This document shows positions 56,233 through 64,000 of a stretch of 64,000 nucleotides of DNA, piece after piece. A program made the position numbers and the translations under genes. Numbering within the stretch: position 1 is the stretch's first letter; every line of letters starts with the position of its first letter. Source of the stretch: Desulfobulbaceae bacterium BRH_c16a (GTDB lineage: Bacteria; Desulfobacterota; Desulfobulbia; Desulfobulbales; Desulfocapsaceae); contig LADS01000004.1 in the NCBI GenBank assembly GCA_000961725.1, forward strand, positions 1 through 64,000, given 5' to 3'. The notes beneath the pieces were generated by a model, which was given only the letters and a program-made list of their open reading frames with translations, ran no database searches and was not told the DNA's origin.

Positions 56233-56903
56233 GCTTCACCTCTTGTGGTTATAGTTTCCCGTTTTATAAAGCACAGATGCAAATCGAACTACTTTTCATC
56301 TTTGCAGTATTGGGGTGATAAAATTTCTATATAAAAACAATAGTTAGGGCCGGATTGATGTTGTTTCGGCAATACAGCCGTGATTTTCCTGACACACTTT
56401 AATCTCGTCAATATACGCTGTTCTCATAATTTTTTCACGTTTTTTATATTTAACTAAATAAATATTTTATCTCCTCCATAAGGATTAAATTCACACTCAC
56501 CCACACAATTTTATGAGGTAACAAAAAACACCTTCCAAACACTCACATACATTTTCCTGTCTCATCCTGCGTTATCTTCATTGGTTTAAACGGAAGGATG
56601 ATGCGCTCTTTTTCCCCCAGCCGCCGGTCGCAACCGGGATTAGGCTGCATCCATTGTTTTTCCACATCCTTTTGTCCGAATGGCGCTCGGGACCTTCCTC
56701 CCCCAAGTACACAGGAAGCCGCACTCCTTCATCGCTTCGATCCCGCGCAAGGGAACGACAAGATTCAGTCCTTTCGTTTCTCTTTAAAAAGTCCTATACT
56801 GAAGCCTATAGCAATAGGATAAAATAAAAGAACTTGAACAACACCGAGATCACCCGTTCGGTTACTCTGCTGCATGCGATGACACACCCGACAGCAATAC
56901 ATC
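56233..56903. other. Long intergenic region between LuxR gene and holA
   Basis: About 670 bases. The left two-thirds are AT-rich and contain the divergent promoter region of the LuxR gene. At 56598-56822 there is a plus-strand frame (74 codons, MMRSFSPSRR...) with no recognisable domain. I saw no tRNA or known ncRNA pattern and no clear terminator here. GC content rises sharply near 56600. Confidence 0.4.
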
Positions 56904-58292
56904 ATGCCCCTTATTAAACGATCCGACCTGCAAGGCTTGCTCGAACGAAGCTCACCAGGACTTGACGCACAGGTCTTTCTCTTTTTCGGCGAACGATTTC
57001 TCTGTAAGGAGGCCGCCGATCTGCTGCAGGAAAAGCTCCTTGCGGATGGGCCTGGCGCCGTACATGCAATCGATGGCGACCGGGAGGACCCCAGCCGAAC
57101 ACTCGCCAGGCTGACGAGTTTCAGCCTGCTTCCCGGCCGTCAGATCTACCGGGTTTCGGACAGCCTGATCTTTCACAGCAAAACCGTAGTGTCGGAGATA
57201 TTCGCCAAGGCAGTCCAGGCTTTTCAGGCGGGCCGCCCGGGACCTGCCGGAAAATACCTGCAGAGCATGCTCCAGGCGGTTGACATGAAGATCGAGGGAC
57301 CGACCACCTTCACGGAAATCCCGCCGACGGAATGGCGGAAGGTATTCGATTTCGACAAGCCCGGCGACAGTCTCGACTGGGCCGACAAACTTGTCTCCGC
57401 GGCCGGGGACACCTCTCCGGGGATCGGCGCCAATTTTGGCGAGCGGTTTATCGAAGCATTGGCTAAGGGATTTCCTGCCGGCAACATTCTGCTTTTGACC
57501 GCGGAAACGGTGGACAAACGCCAGCGCCTGTTTACTTCTCTGAAAAAAAACGGCATCGTGGTCGATTGTTCTGTGGCAACCGGATCCGGTGCCGCTGCCC
57601 AGACCGAGCAGAAAGAAATTCTCCGGGAGATGATGCAGAAAACTCTCGCGGAATTTCAGAAAAAAATTGACCCGCAAGCGGTGGATATTTTCTTTGAACG
57701 GGTAGGATTTCATCCGGTTGCAGTTGTGGTCGAAACGGAAAAACTGGCTCATTATGTCGGCGACAGTCCGACTATCACCAGTGCCGACATCGAGGTAATG
57801 GTGGCCCGGAATCGTGAAGACGCGCTCTATGAGTTGACCGACGCCCTCAGCAAACGCCAGACAGCAAGAACCCTCACCCTTGTCTCTCGTCTTCTGGAAC
57901 AGGGGATTCATGAACTTGCAATCCTGGCGACAATGCGTAATTTTTTGCGAAAGCAGCTCATCTACCGTTCGCTCCAGAAGAGGTCTTTCCCGGCCTGGCG
58001 AAGCGGCATGAACCCCAGGGATTTTCAAAACAATTACCTCCCCGCCCTGAAGGCGGAAGGTGAATGGCCCGAACTGCTTCAAGGCCATCCCTATGCACTT
58101 TTCATGAGTTTCACCAAGGCCTCCGAATACTCCTGCTCCGGCCTGAAAAGGTGGCTGACCCTGTTGCTGGCCGCAGAATTTCGCCTGAAGGGATCGCCGC
58201 TCCCCCCCCGTCTGGTCCTTGAAGAGCTTTTCCTGGCAATGCTCAGAGGTTCTCCGAAGATTCTCGGTGGGAGAGGGCACTTGATATATTGA
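56904..58292 (+). CDS. holA: DNA polymerase III delta subunit
   Basis: 462 residues, longer than E. coli HolA (343). The N-terminal AAA-like fold includes AQVFLFFGERFLCKEAADLLQEKLL (the FLxxGEExxL motif) and LTSFSLLPGRQIYRV. NILLLTAETVDKRQRLFTSLKKNGIVVDCS and FFERVGFHPVAVVVETEKLAHYVGD match the delta family middle. The C-terminal clamp-loader collar is DALSKRQTARTLTLVSRLLEQGIHELAILATMRNFLRKQL. An insertion around 105-150 accounts for the extra length. It loads the sliding clamp. No ribosome-binding site is evident before this ATG, so the start could be shifted. Confidence 0.85.
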   Translation: MPLIKRSDLQGLLERSSPGLDAQVFLFFGERFLCKEAADLLQEKLLADGPGAVHAIDGDREDPSRTLARLTSFSLLPGRQIYRVSDSLIFHSKTVVSEIFAKAVQAFQAGRPGPAGKYLQSMLQAVDMKIEGPTTFTEIPPTEWRKVFDFDKPGDSLDWADKLVSAAGDTSPGIGANFGERFIEALAKGFPAGNILLLTAETVDKRQRLFTSLKKNGIVVDCSVATGSGAAAQTEQKEILREMMQKTLAEFQKKIDPQAVDIFFERVGFHPVAVVVETEKLAHYVGDSPTITSADIEVMVARNREDALYELTDALSKRQTARTLTLVSRLLEQGIHELAILATMRNFLRKQLIYRSLQKRSFPAWRSGMNPRDFQNNYLPALKAEGEWPELLQGHPYALFMSFTKASEYSCSGLKRWLTLLLAAEFRLKGSPLPPRLVLEELFLAMLRGSPKILGGRGHLIY

Positions 58293-58370
58293 AACTGCGG
58301 TGTTTGATATTACTGTAAATGGAGTAAGATTGACCCATCTTGATTAAATACACGTCCCACAACTGAAAAC

Positions 58371-58691
58371 ATGACCATGGCAGACCACAAGACCCACAGG
58401 CAGGAAACTGTAATTACTAAAGATGCCATTGAGACAAAAGAACCTTCTCTCTACAAGGTACTCTTGCACAATGACGACTACACCACTATGGAATTCGTCA
58501 TCGCCATACTCGAAACCGTTTTTCATAAATCGACCCCTGACGCCACAAAAATAATGCTTAATGTCCATAACGAGGGAGTTGGGGTAGCCGGTGTTTATAC
58601 CAGGGAAATCTGTGAAACAAAAATCTCAATCGTCCATCAACTGGCAAAAAAGAATGAATTCCCATTACGCTGTTCAATGGAAACGGCATAA
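58371..58691 (+). CDS. clpS: ATP-dependent Clp protease adaptor ClpS
   Basis: 106 residues. LYKVLLHNDDYTTMEFVIAILETVFHKSTPDATKIMLNVHNEGVGVAGVYTREICETKI matches the ClpS core: HNDDYT is the binding face and VHxxGxGVxGVYT the N-end recognition pocket. It delivers N-degron substrates to ClpA. Two ATGs lie two codons apart at the start. The clpA gene follows by 43 bases. Confidence 0.95.
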   Translation: MTMADHKTHRQETVITKDAIETKEPSLYKVLLHNDDYTTMEFVIAILETVFHKSTPDATKIMLNVHNEGVGVAGVYTREICETKISIVHQLAKKNEFPLRCSMETA

Positions 58692-58734
58692 AAAAGGTGG
58701 AAGATTCCTTTCACATAACTGAATCCGGATAATT

Positions 58735-60999
58735 ATGCTGAGCAAGACACTGGAAAAAGCACTGATACTGGCCATTAGAGAAGCAAAAAACCACAATCAC
58801 GAGTATGTGACCGTCGAACATATGCTCTACGGCCTTTTGCATGACGAGCTTACTAACTATATCATCGATCAGTGCGGGGGATCGACGCAGATTCTCAAAG
58901 AGCGTCTGGAAAAGTTTTTCCTCCGCGAAATCCCGACACTTTCGGCTACCGGTGCGACGGAACCGGCCCAGACCATAGCGTTTAACCGCGTGCTGCAGCG
59001 AGCTGTCGCCCACGTGCAGAGTTGCGGCAAGAATCAGGTCGACAGTGGCGATGTACTGGTATCGATCCTCTCCGAGGAAGAATCCCATGCGGTCTTTTTC
59101 CTCACTTCTGTCGGTATCAGTAAAATGGAGGTAATGAATTTTATCTCCCATGAGCTTCCCGCCGATGGTCTGCAAAAAGAGCCGTTCACTTCTCCGCTGG
59201 AAAGTCCCGAGCCGCAAAAGGGCGGCAAGGATGCCAAAGCTCTGGAGGAGTTTACCGTCAATCTGGCCCATTATGCCGCTGAGGGAAAAATCGATCCGCT
59301 CATCGGCCGCGACGAAGAACTGAACAGAATCATGCAGGTCCTCTGCCGCCGCAAGAAAAACAACCCGCTGCTCGTCGGCGAGCCTGGGGTCGGCAAGACT
59401 GCTATGGCCGAGGGTCTCGCCTTGCGTATCCACGAAGACAAAGAAGCCAGGGCAAAAGGCGAAAAGCCGAGGGTGCCGGATCTGCTGCGCGACGTCGAGA
59501 TCCACCTGCTTGACATGGGAACACTGGTTGCCGGCACAAAATATCGCGGCGACTTTGAAAAAAGGTTGAAGAGCGTGGTGTCGGCCATCGAGAAAAAAGA
59601 AAACGCCATCCTGTTCATCGACGAAATGCATACGATTGTCGGGGCCGGCGCCACCAGCGGCGGCTCCATGGACGCTTCCAATCTGCTGAAACCCGCTCTT
59701 CAGGCCGGTATCCTGCGCTGCATCGGCTCAACGACTTATGAAGAGTACAAGAACCAGATTGAAAAAGACCGGGCGCTTTCGCGGCGCTTCCAGAAGATCG
59801 ATATCGAGGAACCGACCGTCGCCGACACCCACCTCATCCTCAAGGGACTACAGCACAAATACGAGGATCACCATAAGGTGAAATATTCGCACAACTCCTT
59901 GAAAGCAATGGCCGAACTGTCGGCTAAGTTTATCAACGAGCGATTCCTGCCCGACAAGGCCATCGACGTGATGGATGAGGTCGGCTCGTTTTTCCGGCTT
60001 GAAGGCAGGCAAGGCTCGGTTGTCAAAGTGGGCGACATTGAAAAGGTGGTTTCCCGGATCGCAAGAATCCCGGCCAAATCCAGTTCCACTTCCGAACTGC
60101 AGGATATAAAAGACCTGGAAGGTAAGTTCCAGGGAGTGATCTTTGGCCAGGATGAGGCCATCAGTGCCGTTACGAGAGCCGTCAAACGCTCACGCGCGGG
60201 TCTTGGCAACCCCGATTCACCGACCGGAAGTTTCCTCTTTGCCGGGCCGACCGGAGTGGGCAAGACCGAAGTGGCCAGGCAGCTTGCCGCCATTCTCAAT
60301 GTTCACTTCGAGCGCTTCGACATGAGTGAATACATGGAAAAACATGCCGTTGCGAGACTTATCGGTTCGCCACCGGGGTATGTCGGTTTCGATCAGGGAG
60401 GCCTCCTCACCGAGGCGATTCGCAAACATCCCTACTCGGTACTGCTGCTCGACGAGATCGAAAAAGCGCATCCCGATATTTTCTCCATTCTCCTGCAGGT
60501 CATGGATCATTCAACCCTCACCGACAATTCCGGACGGAAGGCGGATTTCCGCAATGTTATCATCATCATGACGACCAACGCCGGAGCGCGGGAACTGGCC
60601 GGCAGGTCGATCGGTTTCGTCAGCAGCAAGAAAGGCAAAGATCAGACCGCGATCAATAAACTCTTTGCCCCCGAGTTCCGCAACAGGCTGGATGCCATTG
60701 TCTCGTTCAGCCCGCTGGATCATGACGCCACCCTTCGGGTCGTCGATAAGCTCATCAGGGAACTTGAATCTCAACTGGCGGAAAAACGTGTCACTATCAA
60801 GCTCAGCGAAACCGCTCGCAAATATCTCGCCGAAAAGGGTTATGACCCGGATTATGGTGCAAGACCGCTGAGAAGGTTGATCATGAAGGAAATCGGCGAC
60901 AACCTTACTGAAGAAATTCTCTTTGGCAAACTCGCCAGAGGGGGCCAGGCACAGATCGACGTGCATGAGAGCGAACTCGTCTTCAACTACGCGAACTAA
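58735..60999 (+). CDS. clpA: ATP-dependent Clp protease ATP-binding subunit ClpA
   Basis: 754 residues. An N-terminal Clp repeat domain ([35 protein letters not shown]) and two AAA+ modules follow: Walker [13 protein letters not shown] and Walker [13 protein letters not shown], then [14 protein letters not shown] and [22 protein letters not shown]. The ClpP-docking tripeptide region is SIGF. It unfolds proteins for ClpP; no clpP is in the window. The clpS-clpA order is the usual one. A terminator follows. Confidence 0.96.
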   Translation: MLSKTLEKALILAIREAKNHNHEYVTVEHMLYGLLHDELTNYIIDQCGGSTQILKERLEKFFLREIPTLSATGATEPAQTIAFNRVLQRAVAHVQSCGKNQVDSGDVLVSILSEEESHAVFFLTSVGISKMEVMNFISHELPADGLQKEPFTSPLESPEPQKGGKDAKALEEFTVNLAHYAAEGKIDPLIGRDEELNRIMQVLCRRKKNNPLLVGEPGVGKTAMAEGLALRIHEDKEARAKGEKPRVPDLLRDVEIHLLDMGTLVAGTKYRGDFEKRLKSVVSAIEKKENAILFIDEMHTIVGAGATSGGSMDASNLLKPALQAGILRCIGSTTYEEYKNQIEKDRALSRRFQKIDIEEPTVADTHLILKGLQHKYEDHHKVKYSHNSLKAMAELSAKFINERFLPDKAIDVMDEVGSFFRLEGRQGSVVKVGDIEKVVSRIARIPAKSSSTSELQDIKDLEGKFQGVIFGQDEAISAVTRAVKRSRAGLGNPDSPTGSFLFAGPTGVGKTEVARQLAAILNVHFERFDMSEYMEKHAVARLIGSPPGYVGFDQGGLLTEAIRKHPYSVLLLDEIEKAHPDIFSILLQVMDHSTLTDNSGRKADFRNVIIIMTTNAGARELAGRSIGFVSSKKGKDQTAINKLFAPEFRNRLDAIVSFSPLDHDATLRVVDKLIRELESQLAEKRVTIKLSETARKYLAEKGYDPDYGARPLRRLIMKEIGDNLTEEILFGKLARGGQAQIDVHESELVFNYAN

Positions 61000-61014
61000 A
61001 AAATTATCACTCCC

Positions 61015-61063
61015 GACACCACAAAACGACTTTGCCCGGTCGTTCTGTGGTGTTGTCTTTTCT
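61015..61063 (+). terminator. Intrinsic terminator after clpA
   Basis: ACACCACAAAACGAC pairs with GTCGTTCTGTGGTGT (one mismatch) around a TTTGCCCG loop, then TGTCTTTTCT. It lies 16 bases after the clpA stop. Confidence 0.8.
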
Positions 61064-61244
61064 CCTCCCGTTCCGCGGTTTACGAAACTGCTCAATTGTT
61101 GTATATACTTACGCCAGTATCGTACTGATCGTAACACCTTCCCCCGACAGGGCCTTTTTCATGGTGACAACTTATACCCAAAGGGCATAAGTTTCGTACG
61201 AGCAGGCAAGCTGCTCAACTCAGCTTTAACAAGGAGACCCGGCA

Positions 61245-61583
61245 ATGAGCGACTGTATCTTTTGCAAGATCGTAGCAGGTGAAATCCCCGCCAGAAAAAT
61301 GTACGAAGACGATGAAGTCCTGGCCTTCTGGGATATTGCCCCCCAGGCCCCGGTGCATTTTCTCGTCATTCCCAAAAAACATATTGCCGCTCCCGTCGAT
61401 GTCCTGGAGGAAGACGACAAGGTCATCGGCAAGCTCATCCGCATTGGCGCCGGACTGGCCGCGGAAAACGGCGTCGCCGACGGCTTTCGGGTAATCTTCA
61501 ATAACGGCAGAAAGGCCGGACAGGAAGTATTTCACATTCACCTGCATATCCTTGGCGGCAGAGAGAAGCCCTGGCGCATGTAA
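61245..61583 (+). CDS. HIT-family (HinT) nucleotide-binding protein
   Basis: 112 residues. CIFCKIVAGEIPARKMYEDDEVLAFWDIAPQAPVHFLVIPKKHI is the family N-terminus and QEVFHIHLHILGGREKPW has the histidine triad HIHLHI. HinT enzymes hydrolyse nucleoside phosphoramidates and adenylated substrates. AAGGAGA precedes the start. Followed by a ZIP transporter gene after 59 bases. Confidence 0.94.
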   Translation: MSDCIFCKIVAGEIPARKMYEDDEVLAFWDIAPQAPVHFLVIPKKHIAAPVDVLEEDDKVIGKLIRIGAGLAAENGVADGFRVIFNNGRKAGQEVFHIHLHILGGREKPWRM

Positions 61584-61642
61584 TTATTATTCCGTGAACA
61601 GTCAGCGCAGGTGTTTTTGTCAACTGCCAAAGGAGCAACTCA

Positions 61643-62455
61643 ATGGAGCAGTGGTTTCTGGCGCTTTCGCCAATAAAGCAGGCGCTTTGCGGCACTGTTT
61701 TCACCTGGCTGATGACCGCTCTTGGTGCGAGTCTGGTCTTTTTCTTTATCCGGATCGAGCGCAAAGCCATGGACGGCATGCTCGGCTTTGCCGCCGGAGT
61801 CATGATAGCGGCAAGCTTCTGGTCCCTCCTGGCCCCCGCCATTGCGATGGTGGAATTGAACGGCGGTGTTCCCTGGCTCCCGCCGCTGATCGGTTTTCTC
61901 TCAGGCGGTGCGTTCCTCTGGAGTGTCGACAAGATTCTCCCCCACCTCCACCCCGGTTTTCCGGAAAAGGAGGCGGAGGGAATAAAAACAAGCTGGCAGC
62001 GCTCAGTCCTGCTGGTTCTGGCCATCACCCTGCACAATATCCCCGAAGGGCTGGCAGTCGGCGTGGCCTTCGGCGCCGCTGCGGCCGGCCATCCAGCCGC
62101 GTCTCTAGGCGCGGCGATTGCTCTCGCCATCGGGATCGGCATCCAGAATTTTCCCGAAGGCGCGGCTGTTTCGGTACCTCTGCGGCGGGAAGGCATGTCT
62201 CGCCGTAAAAGTTTCATGTACGGCCAGTTTTCCGGCATGGTTGAGCCTGTAGCCGGGGTGATCGGCGCAGCCGCCGTGCTGATGATGGAGCCTATTTTAC
62301 CCTACGCTCTCTCCTTTGCCGCCGGCGCGATGATATATGTCGTAGCCGAAGAGTTGATCCCCGAGTCGCGGGCGGAAAAACATTCCGATATTCCGACCGT
62401 CGGCGTCATGGCCGGCTTTGCAATCATGATGACCCTGGATGTTGCCCTCGGCTAA
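61643..62455 (+). CDS. ZIP-family divalent metal transporter (GufA-like)
   Basis: 270 residues with eight predicted membrane helices. Transport motifs [18 protein letters not shown] and [20 protein letters not shown] (helices 4 and 5) contain the His/Asn/Pro/Glu residues of ZIP proteins, and a variable cytoplasmic loop lies between helices 3 and 4. It probably imports zinc or other divalent ions. The rmuC gene starts two bases after the stop. Confidence 0.92.
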   Translation: MEQWFLALSPIKQALCGTVFTWLMTALGASLVFFFIRIERKAMDGMLGFAAGVMIAASFWSLLAPAIAMVELNGGVPWLPPLIGFLSGGAFLWSVDKILPHLHPGFPEKEAEGIKTSWQRSVLLVLAITLHNIPEGLAVGVAFGAAAAGHPAASLGAAIALAIGIGIQNFPEGAAVSVPLRREGMSRRKSFMYGQFSGMVEPVAGVIGAAAVLMMEPILPYALSFAAGAMIYVVAEELIPESRAEKHSDIPTVGVMAGFAIMMTLDVALG

Positions 62456-62457
62456 AA

Positions 62458-63804
62458 ATGAATGATCTTGCTGCGGCGCTTATCGCCGAACTTCACACTC
62501 TTCTGCCGCAGAACGTCACCCTGCCTTCCCTCGTCCTGTTGCTGGCCTGCGGCTATCTGCTGGCGGCGGTGGCCTTTTCGCTCGGCATCGTGCATCTTTT
62601 CGGGGTAAAGCAGCGGTTGCGCGAGTCGGAACAAAGAGCAGCCGCAGCCGAAGGCAAAGCCGAAGCTGCCATGCGTCGCGGCACCGAGCAGGAAATACGG
62701 GCGGCAGAACTTGTCACGCTGCTCAACAATGAGCGAAAACATGCGGCAGAAAAACTGCAGCTTCTGGAAGATGCCCGGGAAGAACTGAGCCTCAGGTTTG
62801 CAAGTCTTGCGCAACAGATCTTCGATGAAAAAAGCGCCCGGTTCGGCGAGCAGAATAAAGAAAGGCTCGAAGCGATTCTGCAGCCCTTCAACCACCAGCT
62901 CATCGCCCTCAAGCAGGAAATCAATGAAATCTACCGTAATGACAGCCGCGAGCGACACTCGCTGAAAGCCGAGATCCTGCAACTGCGCGACCTCAATCAG
63001 CAGATTAACCAAGAGGCGATTAACCTGACCAAGGCCTTGAAGAGCGACACCAAAGTCCAGGGCAACTGGGGCGAGCTGGTCCTGGGCCGGGTGCTCGAAC
63101 GTTCGGGGCTCCGCCTTGGTCATGAATACGAGACCCAGGGCGGGTTCCGGGATCATCACAACCGGCTGCTCAAACCGGATGTCATCATCCATCTGCCTGA
63201 GGGCCGGGACATTATTGTCGACTCGAAAGTCTCTCTGATCAGCTGGGAGCGCTATGTCAACTGTGATGCGGAGTGTGAACGGGCAAGCCATCTTGCCCAA
63301 CTGGTGCAGGCCGTCCGCGACCACATCGCTACTCTGGGAAAAAAGAACTATCCGGGTCTTGCCGGGATTCATTCACTCGATTTTGTCCTCATGTTCATGC
63401 CCATCGAGGCAGCATTTTCCGCCGCCTGCCGGCAGGACGAAACGCTTTGCACAGAGGCTCTGGCCCACAACGTGATTATCGTCACCCCCACCACCCTGCT
63501 GGCCACCCTGCGAACCATCGAAAACATCTGGCAATATGAGCACCAGAGCAAGAACTCCCTGGAGATCGCCAGGCGGGCCGGGCTGATGTATGACAAACTC
63601 CGCAGTTTTGTCGAGGAAATGGAAAAAATCGGCAGGCAACTCGCCACCTGCCATGCAACCTACGACACCGCCCTGCTCAAATTGACCCGGGGACGCGGCA
63701 ATCTCGTCTCCCACGCCGAGCAGCTCAGGGAACTGGGCGTGCAGATAAAAAAGGAAATGCCGAAATCGGTATTGGACATTTCCGAACTTGACTTGAAAAA
63801 TTAG
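62458..63804 (+). CDS. rmuC: DNA recombination protein RmuC
   Basis: 448 residues. One N-terminal membrane segment (LVLLLACGYLLAAVAFSLGI), then a coiled coil of about 150 residues (QRAAAAEGKAEAAMRRG...), and the RmuC nuclease-like domain: QGNWGELVLGRVLERSGLRLGHEYETQ, LKPDVIIHLPEGRDIIVDSKVSL and FVLMFMPIEAAFSAAC. It limits inversions between short inverted repeats in E. coli. Almost contiguous with the ZIP gene. Confidence 0.93.
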   Translation: MNDLAAALIAELHTLLPQNVTLPSLVLLLACGYLLAAVAFSLGIVHLFGVKQRLRESEQRAAAAEGKAEAAMRRGTEQEIRAAELVTLLNNERKHAAEKLQLLEDAREELSLRFASLAQQIFDEKSARFGEQNKERLEAILQPFNHQLIALKQEINEIYRNDSRERHSLKAEILQLRDLNQQINQEAINLTKALKSDTKVQGNWGELVLGRVLERSGLRLGHEYETQGGFRDHHNRLLKPDVIIHLPEGRDIIVDSKVSLISWERYVNCDAECERASHLAQLVQAVRDHIATLGKKNYPGLAGIHSLDFVLMFMPIEAAFSAACRQDETLCTEALAHNVIIVTPTTLLATLRTIENIWQYEHQSKNSLEIARRAGLMYDKLRSFVEEMEKIGRQLATCHATYDTALLKLTRGRGNLVSHAEQLRELGVQIKKEMPKSVLDISELDLKN

Positions 63805-63807
63805 ACG

Positions 63808-64000
63808 TTAATATACCAATTCATAGGCATAGCTCTTTGAGCCAAAACTATCAGGAAATGCTCCCTCCTGGTATTCAATCGTTAGAATTGATTTTTCGTT
63901 GGACTCGTCGATCTTAAATATCCCATAGTGGACTTCGCCGTCATTGTCGTATATTTTTATTCGTCCCATAACATAATCGACTTCATAAGTACCGTTTATA
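63808..64000 (-). CDS. Hypothetical protein, C-terminal part (continues beyond the right edge)
   Basis: An open minus-strand frame of 64 codons ends at 63808 and reads NGTYEVDYVMGRIKIYDNDG, then GIFKIDESNEKSILTIEYQE, AFPDSFGSKSYAYELVY. Hydrophobic/polar alternation suggests a beta-rich fold like small lipocalin-type domains, but I recognise no family. It converges on rmuC with three bases between stops. AT-richer codon use than its neighbours. Confidence 0.6.
   Translation of the reverse strand, partial: INGTYEVDYVMGRIKIYDNDGEVHYGIFKIDESNEKSILTIEYQEGAFPDSFGSKSYAYELVY

Overview
The window looks like a chromosomal segment of a strictly anaerobic, respiratory Gram-negative bacterium of the Desulfobacterota, most plausibly a Desulfobulbales-type sulfate reducer. 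Supporting this are a Ni-dependent CO dehydrogenase with a CooA-type regulator, a ferredoxin-type 2-oxoacid oxidoreductase with its own NADPH/FAD subunit, a type III iron alcohol dehydrogenase, FadL-type outer-membrane machinery, abundant two-component/CBS/PilZ/GGDEF signalling, and a moderately GC-rich housekeeping set. The assignment rests on gene content only; no rRNA or tRNA was seen.

Region 1 (1-5.4 kb) is a mobile-element graveyard. It holds the 5' part of a group II intron with the start of its reverse transcriptase, a tyrosine-recombinase pseudogene whose internal ~230 bp is inverted, a Tn3 transposase N-terminus fused to the last residues of a zincin metallopeptidase, and a multicopper oxidase C-terminal stub. 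A secreted hypothetical gene and a small cupin gene lie among them. Region 2 (5.4-12.6 kb) is a possible hydrophobic alcohol/aldehyde cluster (FadL porin, aldehyde dehydrogenase, SCP2 lipid carrier, iron alcohol dehydrogenase), divergent from an unidentified 752-residue protein.

Region 3 (13-17.8 kb) holds a CBS4-PAS-GGDEF protein preceded by a structured repeat, then cooS and convergent cooA. Exact CooA-type palindromes lie upstream of both cooS and cooA, so a small CO-responsive regulon can be read directly from the DNA. Region 4 (17.8-25 kb) is an HlyD/MacB-type ABC exporter operon, with an apparent frameshift joining ATPase and permease, followed by a cache-domain protein and a chemoreceptor.

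Region 5 (25-44 kb) is mostly housekeeping: aspartokinase, RNase HI, tgt-yajC, a five-gene run guaB-guaA-NYN-glk-sugar kinase, a Sua5/YciO protein, an IHF-type protein, ribosomal protein S1 and a DEAD-box helicase. Regulators with degenerate receiver domains are interspersed. A second copy of the structured repeat lies at 43.8 kb.

Region 6 (44-64 kb) holds a PilT-type ATPase gene, then the operon ilvD - NADPH/FAD subunit - 2-oxoacid oxidoreductase alpha and beta - ilvA. This places a 2-oxoacid oxidoreductase between two enzymes that produce 2-oxo acids. It is followed by map, a LuxR regulator, holA, clpS-clpA, a HIT protein, a ZIP transporter, rmuC and the 3' end of an unknown gene.

The most interesting items are the two-copy structured repeat, the directly readable CooA circuit, the inverted integrase core, and the ilv/2-oxoacid oxidoreductase operon. 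No CRISPR array, intact insertion sequence or known defence system was found.
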